Program-made: the position numbers and the translations under genes | Shown: in pieces, positions 16,428 to 25,690 of the stretch | Layout of the letters: every line of letters starts with the position of its first letter | Position numbering within the stretch: the first letter of the stretch is position 1 | Source of the DNA: Fictibacillus terranigra | GTDB taxonomy: Bacteria; Bacillota; Bacilli; Bacillales; Fictibacillaceae | Length of the DNA: 64,000 bases | Reading direction: 5' to 3' | NCBI RefSeq assembly: GCF_030412265.1 | Contig: NZ_JAUHLN010000001.1 | Span: forward strand, 806,001 to 870,000 | Notes under the pieces: generated by a model | What the model saw: the letters and a program-made list of their open reading frames with translations, nothing else | Told to the model about the DNA's origin: nothing | Database searches by the model: none

Positions 16428-17600
16428 TTAGTTCACTTGAAAGTGTTCCGTCTTCAAAAACTGGCGGCGGGCAAAAATGACGGCAGCAGCAAAGAGAAAA
16501 GCAGCAAACAAGAATTCGATACGGTCTCCAAGCTGATAAAACACAGAACCGACAATCGGCCCTGCAGCCATCCCCAAATATCTGAAAAAGTTATAAACAC
16601 CGATCGCCGTTGCACGGTTCTGGGTAAAAGCTCTTGCCAGAAGGGTTGTTTGAACAGGAAGCGATAATCCGAGGCACAGTCCAAACAGTGAAATGCTAAA
16701 AATCAATACGGGCAATGATAAAGGCGAAAGGATAACAAACAGTACAGTCGCCAGCACATTTAGCGAGGAAGTTATAATGAGGAAAGTCCTCGCATTGCCT
16801 CTTTCCTGCAGCCGCCCTCCTGCAAAGCTGCCAATCACAAGGAACATCGACATCGGAAGAAAGACCAATCCTTTTTGGCTCGCCGATAATCCGTAGAAGG
16901 AAGCCAAAAGATTCGGAAGAAATACAAGAAAATTATAAAACGAATAATATTGAATAAATCCCAGCAAGACAACCGCAAGCCCAGTTCGATGCTTCAGTAC
17001 AATCGTAAAGTCGGAAAAACTGAATCCCTTTCTTTGCGGCCCTTCCGGTTTGGTTTCTGGAAGCAGCTTCACGTTAGCGAGAAACATGAGTAGGCCCGTT
17101 CCTGTCAAAACCCAAAACACACCTTGATATCCAGTATAACCACCAACAAAGCCGCCTACAACCGGTCCTGCCACTGGACCAAGGGTCACCAGTGTCTGAA
17201 AGGTGCCCATTGATCGCCCAAGTGATTTTCCTTCAAAAATGTCTCCGATAACAGTGGTTGCCACTACGGATCCCGCAGCAATGCCAGCTGCCTGAACAGC
17301 CCGGAAAAACAGCAATCCCCAGATGGATGGAGACAATGCGGCTCCAGCAGAAGCTGCAATATAAAGCAGTATCGCCGGAAGCAAAATTCTACGGCGTCCG
17401 ATCTTATCCGTTAGCGGGCCATATACCATCTGCATCATCGCGAGCACAAAGGTAAAGATAGAGATGGTTAAATTCACAATGAACCCCGAGGTCTGAAATT
17501 GGTGCTGGATCTCAGGGAGGATCGGTGTATAGATCGTTTGGGTTAAAGGGCCAAAAAACGCAGCGAAACCAACACAATAAAGTATGATTTTTTTATTCAA
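16428..17600 (-). CDS. MFS drug:H+ antiporter (DHA1, Bcr/CflA-like)
   Basis: A 390-residue 12-TM transporter. Signature loops are GPLTDKIGRRRILL between TM2 and TM3 and the antiporter motif C region TLGPVAGPVVGGFVGG in TM5. The IYTPILPEI segment in TM1 is typical of Bcr-type drug pumps. Start TTG 17600 is supported by AAAGGTGG upstream. First gene of a probable minus-strand unit with the ThrE pair. The 220 bp upstream hold only AT-rich sequence and no convincing operator. Confidence 0.87.
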   Translation of the reverse strand: MNKKIILYCVGFAAFFGPLTQTIYTPILPEIQHQFQTSGFIVNLTISIFTFVLAMMQMVYGPLTDKIGRRRILLPAILLYIAASAGAALSPSIWGLLFFRAVQAAGIAAGSVVATTVIGDIFEGKSLGRSMGTFQTLVTLGPVAGPVVGGFVGGYTGYQGVFWVLTGTGLLMFLANVKLLPETKPEGPQRKGFSFSDFTIVLKHRTGLAVVLLGFIQYYSFYNFLVFLPNLLASFYGLSASQKGLVFLPMSMFLVIGSFAGGRLQERGNARTFLIITSSLNVLATVLFVILSPLSLPVLIFSISLFGLCLGLSLPVQTTLLARAFTQNRATAIGVYNFFRYLGMAAGPIVGSVFYQLGDRIEFLFAAFLFAAAVIFARRQFLKTEHFQVN

Positions 17601-17823
17601 ACAAGGGAACCACCTTTCTATGAAAACTGACTATTCATTAAAACAGATATAAAATTTCATATTATTAACCATCTGACTTTCCTATTTTACACTTTTCTAA
17701 CCATACAGCAAGAAAAAAAGTATACATCATCTTTGTTTGCGCCCCTCTAGATATTGAACTAATAAATGGAAATCAGTGGACGATAATAAAGGTGGAAAGC
17801 CATTCATAGGGGGAAAAATAGCT

Positions 17824-18474
17824 ATGCGTAAAAAGCAATGAAATTGTTTTTGTCAGCAGCCCTGGCGGCCAGTATCATCCTTCCAGCTCAAGCCAGCGCC
17901 GCCGCACCAACCTACACAGTGAATCCGAGCAGTAAAACGTATAAAGGGCTCATGATGAACTTTAGTACGTACAATTTCTATACAAAGCATTATTACCTGA
18001 TTCGGTCATACCTTGAACAGCTTGAAAAGACCGGGGGAGGTACTCTCATCTTAAAAAAGGGAACGTACTCGATCTCAAATACATTGTACGTTAAATACAT
18101 TGTACGTTCCTTCGAATGTTACGCTTAAATTCAAGGATGGTGTGAAAATTGTTAAAGGTACAAAGACTGGTAAGAGTGCCTTTGCATCAGCCAAATCCAT
18201 CTTTCAGCTGATAAGGCCATCCAAATCGGCCAAGAGCGGAGTGTATGGGGGATATAAAGGAGAAAAAAATATTACATTTATCGGAGAGGGCTTCGCCGCT
18301 ATTGATATGAATTACTCACAGGATGGCATCGCGATCATCGCGGGGCATAACCAAAATGTTAGGGTGGAAAATATCACGTTGCAAGATGATGAACCACTTG
18401 ACGGATTGTCCATCCACCGGACGATATGGCATATCAAGCTGTTCATCTCGCAAGTCCGCAACAGACTCTTTTAA
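17824..18474 (+). pseudogene. Secreted right-handed beta-helix (polysaccharide-lyase-like) protein, broken
   Basis: An ATG at 17824 with AGGGGGAAA upstream begins MRKKQ and stops; the signal peptide continues in another frame (MKLFLSAALAASIILPAQASAAA). The mature part (GGGTLILKKGTYSISNTLYV, then in a new phase PSNVTLKFKDGVKIVKG, NITFIGEGFAAIDM, NVRVENITLQD) looks like a pectate-lyase/right-handed beta-helix protein. A 16-bp tandem duplication at 18077-18108 causes the second frame change; deleting one copy restores NTLYVPSNVTLKF. The C-terminal half is missing. At least three lesions. Confidence 0.85.
18077..18108 (+). repeat. 16-bp perfect tandem duplication inside the beta-helix gene
   Basis: Unit aaatacattgtacgtt occurs twice in direct succession (18077-18092, 18093-18108). 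Sixteen is not a multiple of three, so the second copy shifts the frame. Confidence 0.97.
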
Positions 18475-18939
18475 ATGAAAAGGAGCTTCCTCACTTTTCG
18501 AAAAATCGCCAACTTACCCCGCCGCCGTGCTTCACACTCATTGCATTTAGGATCTGCCCTTTCGCCTACGAGTCTCTCTACTTTCCGCATCTCTTTCAAT
18601 CAATACCTCACAATATCGTCCTAGAAGAGCTGTGGAGGTATACCACGACAAATGCGACTGCCCGTCGCACAAAAAGGCACCTAAAAGGTGCCCAGCAAAA
18701 CAGAAAGTCTCTCACTATTCGTTTTCCTATTCCTATGCAGATGGAAGAGCTCGTTCTCTGCAATACTTATACTTTCTAATTACATGTTTCAATATACATG
18801 TATATTGAAACAAGGCGCATAAACTTTCATTACTTTTTCCGCGTAAAGGAGGTCTGGTATATGTCAGTTGGACAATATTATTAGAATTTGCAAAGAGGAA
18901 GCGCAACATAAAATTGTTCCCTCCAGGCTGATCATAACC
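18475..18939. other. Gene-free stretch with decayed coding remains
   Basis: No supported gene in 465 bp. It contains a short GGCACCT/AGGTGCC hairpin near 18680, a 26-bp palindrome (18786-18811), and a strong ribosome site AAAGGAGG (18847-18854) followed 8 nt later by an ATG that is stopped after 7 codons. The palindrome plus ribosome site look like the control region of a lost gene. Confidence 0.6.
18786..18811. repeat. Perfect 26-bp palindrome (operator-like)
   Basis: Half-site GTTTCAATATACA is followed directly by its exact reverse complement. The size and symmetry resemble TetR-family operators. No intact regulator or target gene lies next to it. Confidence 0.85.
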
Positions 18940-20412
18940 TTATGAAAATGGATATTGTCTAGGTTCCTTTTGAATGGATATCCATTTAACAGTTGTAAAC
19001 TCTTCGAATGCCCATTCACCGCAATATCTGCCTAAACCTGAACTTTTCTCTCCGCCAAATGGAACATTAGACTCGACATTGATTGTTTGATCATTAACAT
19101 GAATCATGCCTGTCTTAATCTGTTTGGCGACATCGATTCCTCTTTCAAGTGAGCCTGAAAATACTGCGCCGCTTAAACCAAATGGGGTGTCATTAGCCAC
19201 TTTAATGGCTTCTTCTTCATTATCTACTGGAATAATACAAGCTACAGGAGCAAACACTTCATCTTGGGCGATTGTCATATCATTTGTTACATCTACAAGG
19301 ACAAACGGCTCCATGAGATTACCTTCGACATTTCCTTTTTTAATTAATTTTGCTCCTTGCTCCACACTTTTGTCGATAATACTCAATGCTCTATCCACTT
19401 GTTTTCGATTGATCATTGGGCCAATGATTGTATTACTCTCACGCGGATCCCCAACTTTAACCTTTGCAGCCTGTTCTAAAAATTTCTCAATAAACGGTTC
19501 ATATAATTTACGATCTACAATGATACGATTAATCGCAATACAAATCTGGCCTGAATGCATGAATTTACCAAACGTTGCTGCAGAAACAGCCTCGTCTAAA
19601 TTTGCGTCATCTAAAACGATAAAAGCATTGTTTCCTCCTAGTTCCAAGGCAGGCTTTTTAACATGCTTGACTGCAAGTGAGCCTACATGTTTTCCAGCAG
19701 CAGTAGAACCTGTAAATGAAATGACACTTGGAACTGGATGTTCTACGAAGGAGTCACCTATTTCTTCAAGATCGGCAACAGTCACGTTAATGACTCCGTT
19801 TGGAAGCCCAGCTTCTTCAAAGATTTTGGCAATGATAAGACCGCCAGTAATAGGGGTTTGCAGATCTGGTTTCACAACTATGCTGTTTCCAGTAGCAATG
19901 GCAGGTGCAACGACTCGCATTGTTAAATGTAAAGGCCAATTCCAAGGAGTGATGGCGCCAACAACTCCTGTAGGTTCACGGTAAACTCTGTTTTCTTTTC
20001 CTGGAATGGCGGATGGACGAATCGATCCCCCCATCAATAATGGAAAAGTGGCAGCTAGTTTTATATCGCCGATGCTGCAGTCAACTTCTACGCTGGCTTT
20101 TAAATGCGAGCTTCCTGTTTCTTCAATAAGAAGTTGGACCAGTTCTTCTTTCTTATCTTGCATAATTTGAGCAGCTTTTTCAAGAATGCTAATTTTTTTG
20201 TAAGGAGCAACTTTTGCCCAACTTTTTTGGGCCTCTTCAGCTGCCACATATGCCTCATGGATATCATTTTTACTCGCAAACTTCAATTCTGTCAGAATTT
20301 CATCATTATAAGGGTTCGTTACTGTACAAGTTTTCTCACTAGATCCTTCTCTCCAGCTACCATTAACCAGGTTATTGCTCCACTCAGAGTATTTAAGTGT
20401 TTTTACAGTCAT
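18940..20412 (-). CDS. NAD(P)-dependent aldehyde dehydrogenase (YfmT/vanillin-type)
   Basis: Oxidises an aldehyde to the acid; about 490 residues. Catalytic Cys is in SGQICIAINR, the general-base Glu in LELGGNNAF, cofactor motif GSTAAGKHVG, and TPWNWPL. The sequence resembles aromatic aldehyde dehydrogenases such as B. subtilis YfmT. Two starts are possible: 20418 (MKMTV) only 4-5 nt after GAGGGGG, or 20412 at better spacing; I use 20412. It lies 22 bp downstream of an alcohol dehydrogenase in the same direction, giving an alcohol-to-aldehyde-to-acid pathway, probably for benzyl-type alcohols (inferred). Confidence 0.88.
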   Translation of the reverse strand: MTVKTLKYSEWSNNLVNGSWREGSSEKTCTVTNPYNDEILTELKFASKNDIHEAYVAAEEAQKSWAKVAPYKKISILEKAAQIMQDKKEELVQLLIEETGSSHLKASVEVDCSIGDIKLAATFPLLMGGSIRPSAIPGKENRVYREPTGVVGAITPWNWPLHLTMRVVAPAIATGNSIVVKPDLQTPITGGLIIAKIFEEAGLPNGVINVTVADLEEIGDSFVEHPVPSVISFTGSTAAGKHVGSLAVKHVKKPALELGGNNAFIVLDDANLDEAVSAATFGKFMHSGQICIAINRIIVDRKLYEPFIEKFLEQAAKVKVGDPRESNTIIGPMINRKQVDRALSIIDKSVEQGAKLIKKGNVEGNLMEPFVLVDVTNDMTIAQDEVFAPVACIIPVDNEEEAIKVANDTPFGLSGAVFSGSLERGIDVAKQIKTGMIHVNDQTINVESNVPFGGEKSSGLGRYCGEWAFEEFTTVKWISIQKEPRQYPFS

Positions 20413-20434
20413 TTTCATTTCCCCCTCTCAAAAT

Positions 20435-21532
20435 TTAACCTATTTTTAGAACTGGTTTAATTGTCACTCCTGATTCTGAATCTGCACTCGCTTGGTTGAT
20501 TTCTTCCAAACTATAAAATTTTATTAATTTATCAAACGGAAATTTCCCTTGCTTATAAAGTTCAATTAATTTCGGGATAAACATCTGAGGAACAGCCGAT
20601 CCAAGTAAAACACCAATCACTGATCTTTCAAATAAAATGGTATTTACATCTAAATGAACTTCAGTCCCTACCGGTGGAGCACCAATGACTACGGCTTGTC
20701 CTAAAGTAGCTAGACAATCAACAGCTTGACGTAAAACTTCAGGACGGCTAGTGGTTTCAATGGAATAATTCACACCGCCTCCTGTTATTTTTTGGATTTC
20801 TTCAACCGAATTTGTATCTTTCGGATTAATGGTGTGGGTGGCACCAAGTTCCTTGGCTAATTCCAAGCGACTTTCGTTAAAGTCTATAGCAATAATCGTT
20901 GTACAGCTTGCCACCTTTGCACCCATGACAGCACTTAAACCTACTGCTCCGCATCCAAAAATGACGATACTTGATCCCACTTTAGGTTTCAATTTATTTA
21001 GGACGGCTCCACTCCCAGTTTGAATCCCACATCCTAATGGCCCTAATAAATCAAGTGGAACATCTTTTGGAACTTTAACAACATTTCTTTCAGAGACGAT
21101 GGAAAAATTAGCAAAGCTAGATTGACCAAAGAAATTATGAACGTCCCTTCCATCCTGGTGTAACCTGCAAGATCCATCTTTCATAGTACCTGTAAAGTTT
21201 AGCTCAAAAAACTGATTGCAGGCATAAGGGTCACCACTACGGCAATTTGAACAATCCCCGCAAGAACTATACGACATAACCACATGATCACCAGGTTTAA
21301 CGCTGCTGACTCCCTCTCCTACCTTTTCAACAATACCTGAACCCTCATGACCCAATACAGCAGGTAGAGGAACAGGATAATATTGATCTCGAACAATCAA
21401 ATCAGTATGACAAATCCCAGTAGCCTGAATACGAACGAGCACCTCTCCAACCTTTGGATCATCTATCGTAATGTCCTCGATTTTGAATGACTCTCCTTTA
21501 CCATGCGTGACAGCTGCTTTGGTTCTTAACAT
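20435..21532 (-). CDS. Zinc alcohol dehydrogenase, aryl/benzyl-alcohol type
   Basis: A 365-residue medium-chain ADH. Catalytic zinc ligands are in GICHTD and GHEGSG; the structural zinc set is CGDCSNCRSGDPYAC. The Rossmann motif GCGAVGLSAVMGA follows, with an Asp (IAIDFN) indicating NAD preference. The TGICHTDLIVRDQYYP and GPLGCGIQTGSGAV signatures fit aryl-alcohol dehydrogenases. Start has AAAGGAGG upstream. A perfect cre site in its leader predicts CcpA repression in glucose. It forms an operon with the aldehyde dehydrogenase. Confidence 0.9.
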   Translation of the reverse strand: MLRTKAAVTHGKGESFKIEDITIDDPKVGEVLVRIQATGICHTDLIVRDQYYPVPLPAVLGHEGSGIVEKVGEGVSSVKPGDHVVMSYSSCGDCSNCRSGDPYACNQFFELNFTGTMKDGSCRLHQDGRDVHNFFGQSSFANFSIVSERNVVKVPKDVPLDLLGPLGCGIQTGSGAVLNKLKPKVGSSIVIFGCGAVGLSAVMGAKVASCTTIIAIDFNESRLELAKELGATHTINPKDTNSVEEIQKITGGGVNYSIETTSRPEVLRQAVDCLATLGQAVVIGAPPVGTEVHLDVNTILFERSVIGVLLGSAVPQMFIPKLIELYKQGKFPFDKLIKFYSLEEINQASADSESGVTIKPVLKIG

Positions 21533-21551
21533 ACCATCAACCTCCTTTGTT

Positions 21552-21567
21552 TTGAAAGCGTTTTCAA
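21552..21567. promoter_or_regulatory. CcpA cre site, leader of the alcohol/aldehyde dehydrogenase operon
   Basis: TTGAAAGCGTTTTCAA is an exact cre consensus palindrome, located 20 bp before the adh start, suited to a transcription roadblock. Confidence 0.9.
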
Positions 21568-21698
21568 TGGCAATAATAACAGAATTCAGTATTTTAGATT
21601 TTTAAAATATTGCTTTCTTACTTTTAAAATATCCTTCTTCGCTGTTTAACCTTGTCCATACTGGATTCTAAACTAGTAGAAGGAGCGGGTGATCCTGT

Positions 21699-21812
21699 AT
21701 GTTAATAGAAGTACAAGATATTGAAAGTATCTTTCATTTTAAGCAACCATGGCATATCGAAAGCTGTTTGTTTAATGAGCAAAAAGAACAATTAAATGCC
21801 ATTGTTTTTTGA
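21699..21812 (+). pseudogene. N-terminal fragment of an IS transposase (ISL3-like)
   Basis: A 37-residue frame with ribosome site AAGGAGCGGGTG; the text HFKQPWHIESCLFNEQKEQ resembles the start of ISL3-type transposases (inference from memory). It stops abruptly and I find no continuation or terminal repeats. The surrounding 21600-22015 is AT-rich and otherwise empty. Confidence 0.5.
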
Positions 21813-22015
21813 TTTGGTTTTTGACAGTTTTTCGTTGGCCACTTTAAGTTCAAAGTCTGGATGATAAGAAATAGAACGTTCTGATACCTGTTTATCATTG
21901 GGATTTCTTCTCTAACTGTGCAACCTGAAAGGTATTAAATAATATATTACTCATATTTGATCCCCCCGAATATCTAATTGTGTTGATTATAAACAAGATT
22001 AAGGAATAGGAACAT

Positions 22016-22041
22016 AAAAAAACCCGACTAGGGGTTTTTTT
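22016..22041. terminator. Bidirectional terminator downstream of the SSS symporter relic
   Basis: Seven A, ACCC, loop GACTA, GGGT, seven T. Confidence 0.85.
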
Positions 22042-22089
22042 AGCTGTCCATTATTCAGGTTACAGTTCAAATAAAGACCGGTTTTTTTA

Positions 22090-23712
22090 TTAACTCTTAT
22101 TGAACATGGTTTGCTGTTGTCCCTCTCCAAGCGCCTTTCTTTCTCGTATAAAGTTCATGGCTGCCAAAAACAGACCTGACACAATCAGTAATAAAACGAG
22201 ACCCGTTAACCCTTTTTTTTGCAGAGATCCCATTGCTTGAAAGAGAAAGATCGTAGAAAAGATTGAAAATAGAATGGAAAAGAAACCTAGACTACGGAAG
22301 GAAAACCTCCACTCCAACACTCCATCATTATCGATTAAACTTACTATCATAAGTGTAAGGATGTTAAATATCATACCGATCCAAACAGGATGGACATTTT
22401 TATAGAATTCATTAACTTCCCATCCGCCCAGATGGTACCAAATGAGCCCTGAAGCAGATCCGGCAAATAAAGAAACCACTGCAGCTTTCCTTGTAGCAAT
22501 TGGCCAGAAAAGTGCAGCTACCACTGGGGCAAAAGTAGCGGAATTACGGGTTACCCATGCAAAAACATTCCACCACGCAGACTGTTCCGAACGAAGCAAC
22601 GCAAAAATAACCATTAATACAGTTAACAAAACTAAGGATTTTTTTGTATAACCCACAAGCTGCAGTTCTGTTGCCTCCGGGTTAAAAGCTTTGCCGGCAT
22701 CCCTTCCAAGACTTGTAGCTCCTGAAAACTGGCATGGTGCTCCCCAACTCAGAGCAGCAGCCCAGAACCCAAGGAAGAATAAAGCCACAAGAGGGGCAGG
22801 AAGCGTCTGCATTAAATAAAGGGGCACCGCAACTAATCCACGTGTTTCATTTGGTACAACTGACGCAGCCGCAAGACCAAATAACACCGCACCTACAATG
22901 AGGGGGATACCTAATACAGAAGCATAAATTAATCCGCGGCGTCCCTGTTCAGGCGTTTTACAGGAAAGAGCCATTTGAAAAGCGGCTTGGGCAAGGATGA
23001 CATTAAACAAAAATGTCCCAAACCATGCAATGATAGTCTGAATACCAGCTCCATCCCACGAAGCAAATTGGGGTTTCTCCGCAAACAGGGTATGAATCCC
23101 CTCGATACCCGGATTGATAAAGAATGCGTATGTTCCTATTGCAAGCATAATGAAAAAAACAATTACATTGCTGAGCTGTGTAAATCAAATTGACCACATT
23201 CCACCAAAGTGCAAATAGATCAACAACAGTAACGCAGTCAACGCAACCGACGCGATAAGGGAGATTCCTGTAAAAACAGATAATGCAGAGGCAAAAGCAA
23301 GCGCTGTAGCCACAGACCACATTGGAAATGTAAAAGCTGTAATTACCCCAGCGATCCCCCGAACTTTTTCGCCGTAACGGTCTCCTAACAAACCCGATAT
23401 GGTTATAAGTGCTCTTTTTCTGAAAGGCGCAATTAATACTAATGCAATAATTAATATGTGGATGGTCTCCGCCACACCATACCAGATAGCTGATATTCCA
23501 GTAAGATAACTAAGCTCTAAAATAGATATATAAGAGGAACCAGAGAAAAGGCCCGTAATACATACCGTAACAAATAATGTATTAAACCCTCTCCCGCCCA
23601 CAAAGAAGCCACTGCCATTTGTTGCTCTTTTTCTGGCAATCGAACTTACAAAAATAAGAAAAAATGTATAAGCCAGCGCAAAACCTATAAACCAATAACC
23701 AACCTCAGTCAT
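22090..23712 (-). pseudogene. Sodium:solute symporter (SSS family) interrupted by one nonsense codon
   Basis: A 540-codon frame that is continuous except for a single TGA at 23187-23185 (codon 176, in GGMWSI-stop-FTQLSNVIVFF). Before it: MTEVGYWFIGFALAYTFF, VGGRGFNTLFV and GSSYISILELSYLTG. After it: the remaining TMs including LPAPLVALFFLGFWAAALSW. The architecture is that of 13-TM SSS symporters. Ribosome site CAAGGAGG is intact, and the leader carries an S-box riboswitch with a terminator, so the transporter probably imported methionine or a methylated sulfur compound; that substrate is inferred from the riboswitch. Only one lesion suggests recent loss, or readthrough. Confidence 0.85.
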
Positions 23713-23762
23713 AATCTGCCTCCTTGTAAATTCTTAGAGTATCCTAATAACTATATAGAACA

Positions 23763-23792
23763 GCAAAAAAACCTCTTCCTTGAGGAAGAGGT
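23763..23792 (-). terminator. Riboswitch-controlled terminator upstream of the SSS symporter
   Basis: Minus-strand stem CCTCTTCCT / AGGAAGAGG with a 7-T run, overlapping the GATGAGGAAGAG strand of the riboswitch P1 region, as S-box expression platforms do. Confidence 0.88.
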
Positions 23793-23803
23793 CAAATTTC
23801 TCT

Positions 23804-23934
23804 TCCTCATCTTCCAGACACTAATGTCTGTTGGAATTAGCACCTTACTATTCACAAGAAAAACGTTTTTCTTGAAAATAACAGGTTGCTGCAGGATCTT
23901 AGGACCAATTTCCTCCCCCGACTCACGATAAGGA
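23804..23934 (-). promoter_or_regulatory. SAM-I riboswitch (S-box)
   Basis: Minus strand: P1 TCCTTATC / GATGAGGA; conserved core GCAGCAACC and AAGGTGCTAATTCCAACAGA; GGAAGATGAGG at the 3' side. The P2 side is a variant (TTGGTCCTAAGATCC). When SAM is plentiful the downstream terminator forms; when low, the symporter gene is transcribed. Confidence 0.88.
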
Positions 23935-23959
23935 TGTTCTCCGTATAAAGTTAGGTTTA

Positions 23960-23988
23960 ACCTTACAAGAAACTTTTTTTGAAGTCAA
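23960..23988 (-). promoter_or_regulatory. Promoter of the S-box/SSS unit
   Basis: Minus strand TTGACT, 17-bp spacer, TAAGGT, about 25 bp before the S-box. Confidence 0.65.
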
Positions 23989-24604
23989 TAATTTTTTATT
24001 CTTTTATTTTTTCCAAAAAACACTTTTTTAGGATAATCAATGAAAAGGGTTTTTGCGTTATATCTTTATTAGTTAATAAAACAGAATAGCCAAACTCTCT
24101 CTATTTCGTTCATTCGTTTGCTTCCTTTTTATACAAATTAATCACAACTCGGTCTTTCGGAATGCTATGCACATAAAGAACTTGCCTACCCATCGGATAC
24201 TCGCTTTGCACATCGTGGCGAACAAACGGTGCCCTTGAACTTCTTCGTCTCTCCTGTTTCGTTCCTCGAGGCTGTCCCTCGCTGAAAAGAGCCACTCTAT
24301 CAATCTAACCGACAAGGGCCCTATATCATCAAAGAAAAAGCATTACCTCGAATAGTAGTTCTGGTGACAAAATACCTTAATAGGAATAAAGAACAGCAAT
24401 ATCCGGTTAACGGTGCTGGTGCAAAAACCATTGATAGAGACACAGAACCTATATAATAATAAAGATAAGAACTTCCAAGTTTTCGACCAATGGATTGAGG
24501 TACTACCGACTGATCAAATGGTCCCTGTCAAGGCAACTTACAACCCGAAGACAGGGAGACTGATACTCGTAGTTTCAGAAATAAGTTCCTCAACTTTGAC
24601 CTTT
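23989..24604. other. Long gene-free, decayed stretch
   Basis: About 600 bp with no supported gene. Short open frames (24110-24295 minus; 24413-24706 plus) have no recognisable domain and poor ribosome sites. The 5' part of the SDR relic that follows has been replaced by unrelated sequence here, so this is probably a recombination or deletion scar. Confidence 0.55.
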
Positions 24605-25181
24605 TCTTTGTGGATGCGGGTGACATCGCCACCTTCGAACTGTTCGCATCCCGATTTACCGATGTACTTAAAGAAAAATGGAATACGGAGCATTTCGACG
24701 TTTTGATTAACAATGCTGTATTCGGGATGTACGCTCCGCTTGCGGATACTACTGAGGAACAGTTCGACAGTTTGGTGAACGTGCACATCAAGGGTGTATT
24801 TTTCTTAACACAGAAGTTAATTTCCCGTATTTCTGATAATGTTTCGACTGGATTGAACCGGTTTGCCCTTGAAGGCTATTGAGCTTACGCTGTCATGAAA
24901 GGTGCCATCGAAGTATTGACAAGGTATATGGCAAAGGAATGGGGAAGCAGAGGCATCCGGGTTAATGCGATCGCTCCGGGAGCGATTGCTACGGACTTCC
25001 AAGGAGGGGCAGTAAGGGACAATCAGGGGTTTAAAGACTGACTTTATTGGTTCTCAAACGGCGTTAGGCAGGGTTGGGGAAGCCGATGATATTGGCGGCC
25101 TTGTCGTGTCATTGTGCACCGACGAAATGGGCTGGGTCAACGCGCAGCGAATCGAGGCTTCCGGCGGCATGTTTCACTGAA
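24605..25181 (+). pseudogene. Short-chain dehydrogenase remnant
   Basis: Begins mid-gene (VDAGDIATFELFASRF), lacking the cofactor glycine motif. NNAVFGMYAPLAD, an in-frame TGA at 24880-24882 just before the catalytic AYAVMKGAIEVL, then RVNAIAPGAIATDF, a frameshift near 25030, and finally VGEADDIGGLVVSLC and ASGGMFH to a stop. The missing 5' end, nonsense codon and frameshift make it non-functional. Confidence 0.85.
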
Positions 25182-25370
25182 CCTCCAAACGATCAGCTTA
25201 CTCACTAAGTTAACGAAGAACGAATAGCACAATGCACAATAAACAAACAACAAAAGCCGTTCTTCCTTCCTTAGCGTAGGAAAATCGGTTTTTCGTTTCC
25301 AAAAAATGTATCACTTCACAAAGGAAAATACAGATCTGATTCCAAATTGAAAACACGGAACTAAAAGCGA

Positions 25371-25404
25371 AAAAAAGAAGAACCCTAAAAGGATTCTTCT
25401 TTTT
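25371..25404 (-). terminator. Terminator of the Ser-tract gene
   Basis: Minus strand AAGAAGAATCC, loop TTTTA, GGGTTCTTCTT, then a T-run. Confidence 0.85.
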
Positions 25405-25421
25405 AAGACGTTTTTTAAAGG

Positions 25422-25583
25422 TTAGATCCAGCTGAAGCAGCCGCAGTGACGTCTTTTGCAGCAGCGTTTTTTCCTTCTCTTTTTGCAGTGGCAAGAGCTT
25501 GAAGAAGAGGAAGAAGAGGAAGAAGAGGAAGATGATTCATGCTTCTTTTTCCAGTAATCGTGTTTTTGCTTTTCGTAGCCCAT
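25422..25583 (-). CDS. 53-residue Ser-tract, Cys/basic-rich small protein
   Basis: Not recognised. Start ATG at 25583 has AAGGGGGA 7 nt upstream and a terminator follows. The protein opens with a charged and aromatic head (MGYEKQKHDYWKKKHE), then an uninterrupted run of 14 serines (TCA/TCT/TCC/AGC codons mixed), then a Cys/Lys/Arg tail (SCHCKKRRKKRCCKRRHC and GCFSWI) with six cysteines among 23 residues. It has no hydrophobic segment. Such composition recalls small spore-coat or crust proteins that crosslink through disulfides, but this is a guess. The mixed Ser codons make it unlikely to be mere slippage. Confidence 0.7.
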   Translation of the reverse strand: MGYEKQKHDYWKKKHESSSSSSSSSSSSSSCHCKKRRKKRCCKRRHCGCFSWI

Positions 25584-25690
25584 TAGAGCATCCCCCTTGA
25601 AATGGTTTCCAGAATAAAATTCCGGTTAAGATATCATATGATAGGGAGCAAAAGGCGGACTAGACCTCTGTTTATGTTTTCAACTATTTT

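Noticed and set aside
18077-18108. Active phase-variation switch
   Set aside because: The gene also has a broken start and a lost C-terminal half, so switching would not restore function here.
24110-24295. 61-codon minus-strand frame
   Set aside because: Weak ribosome site, no recognisable domain, inside a decayed zone.
25210-25494. 94-codon minus-strand frame
   Set aside because: Runs through a terminator and overlaps the better supported Ser-tract gene in another phase.
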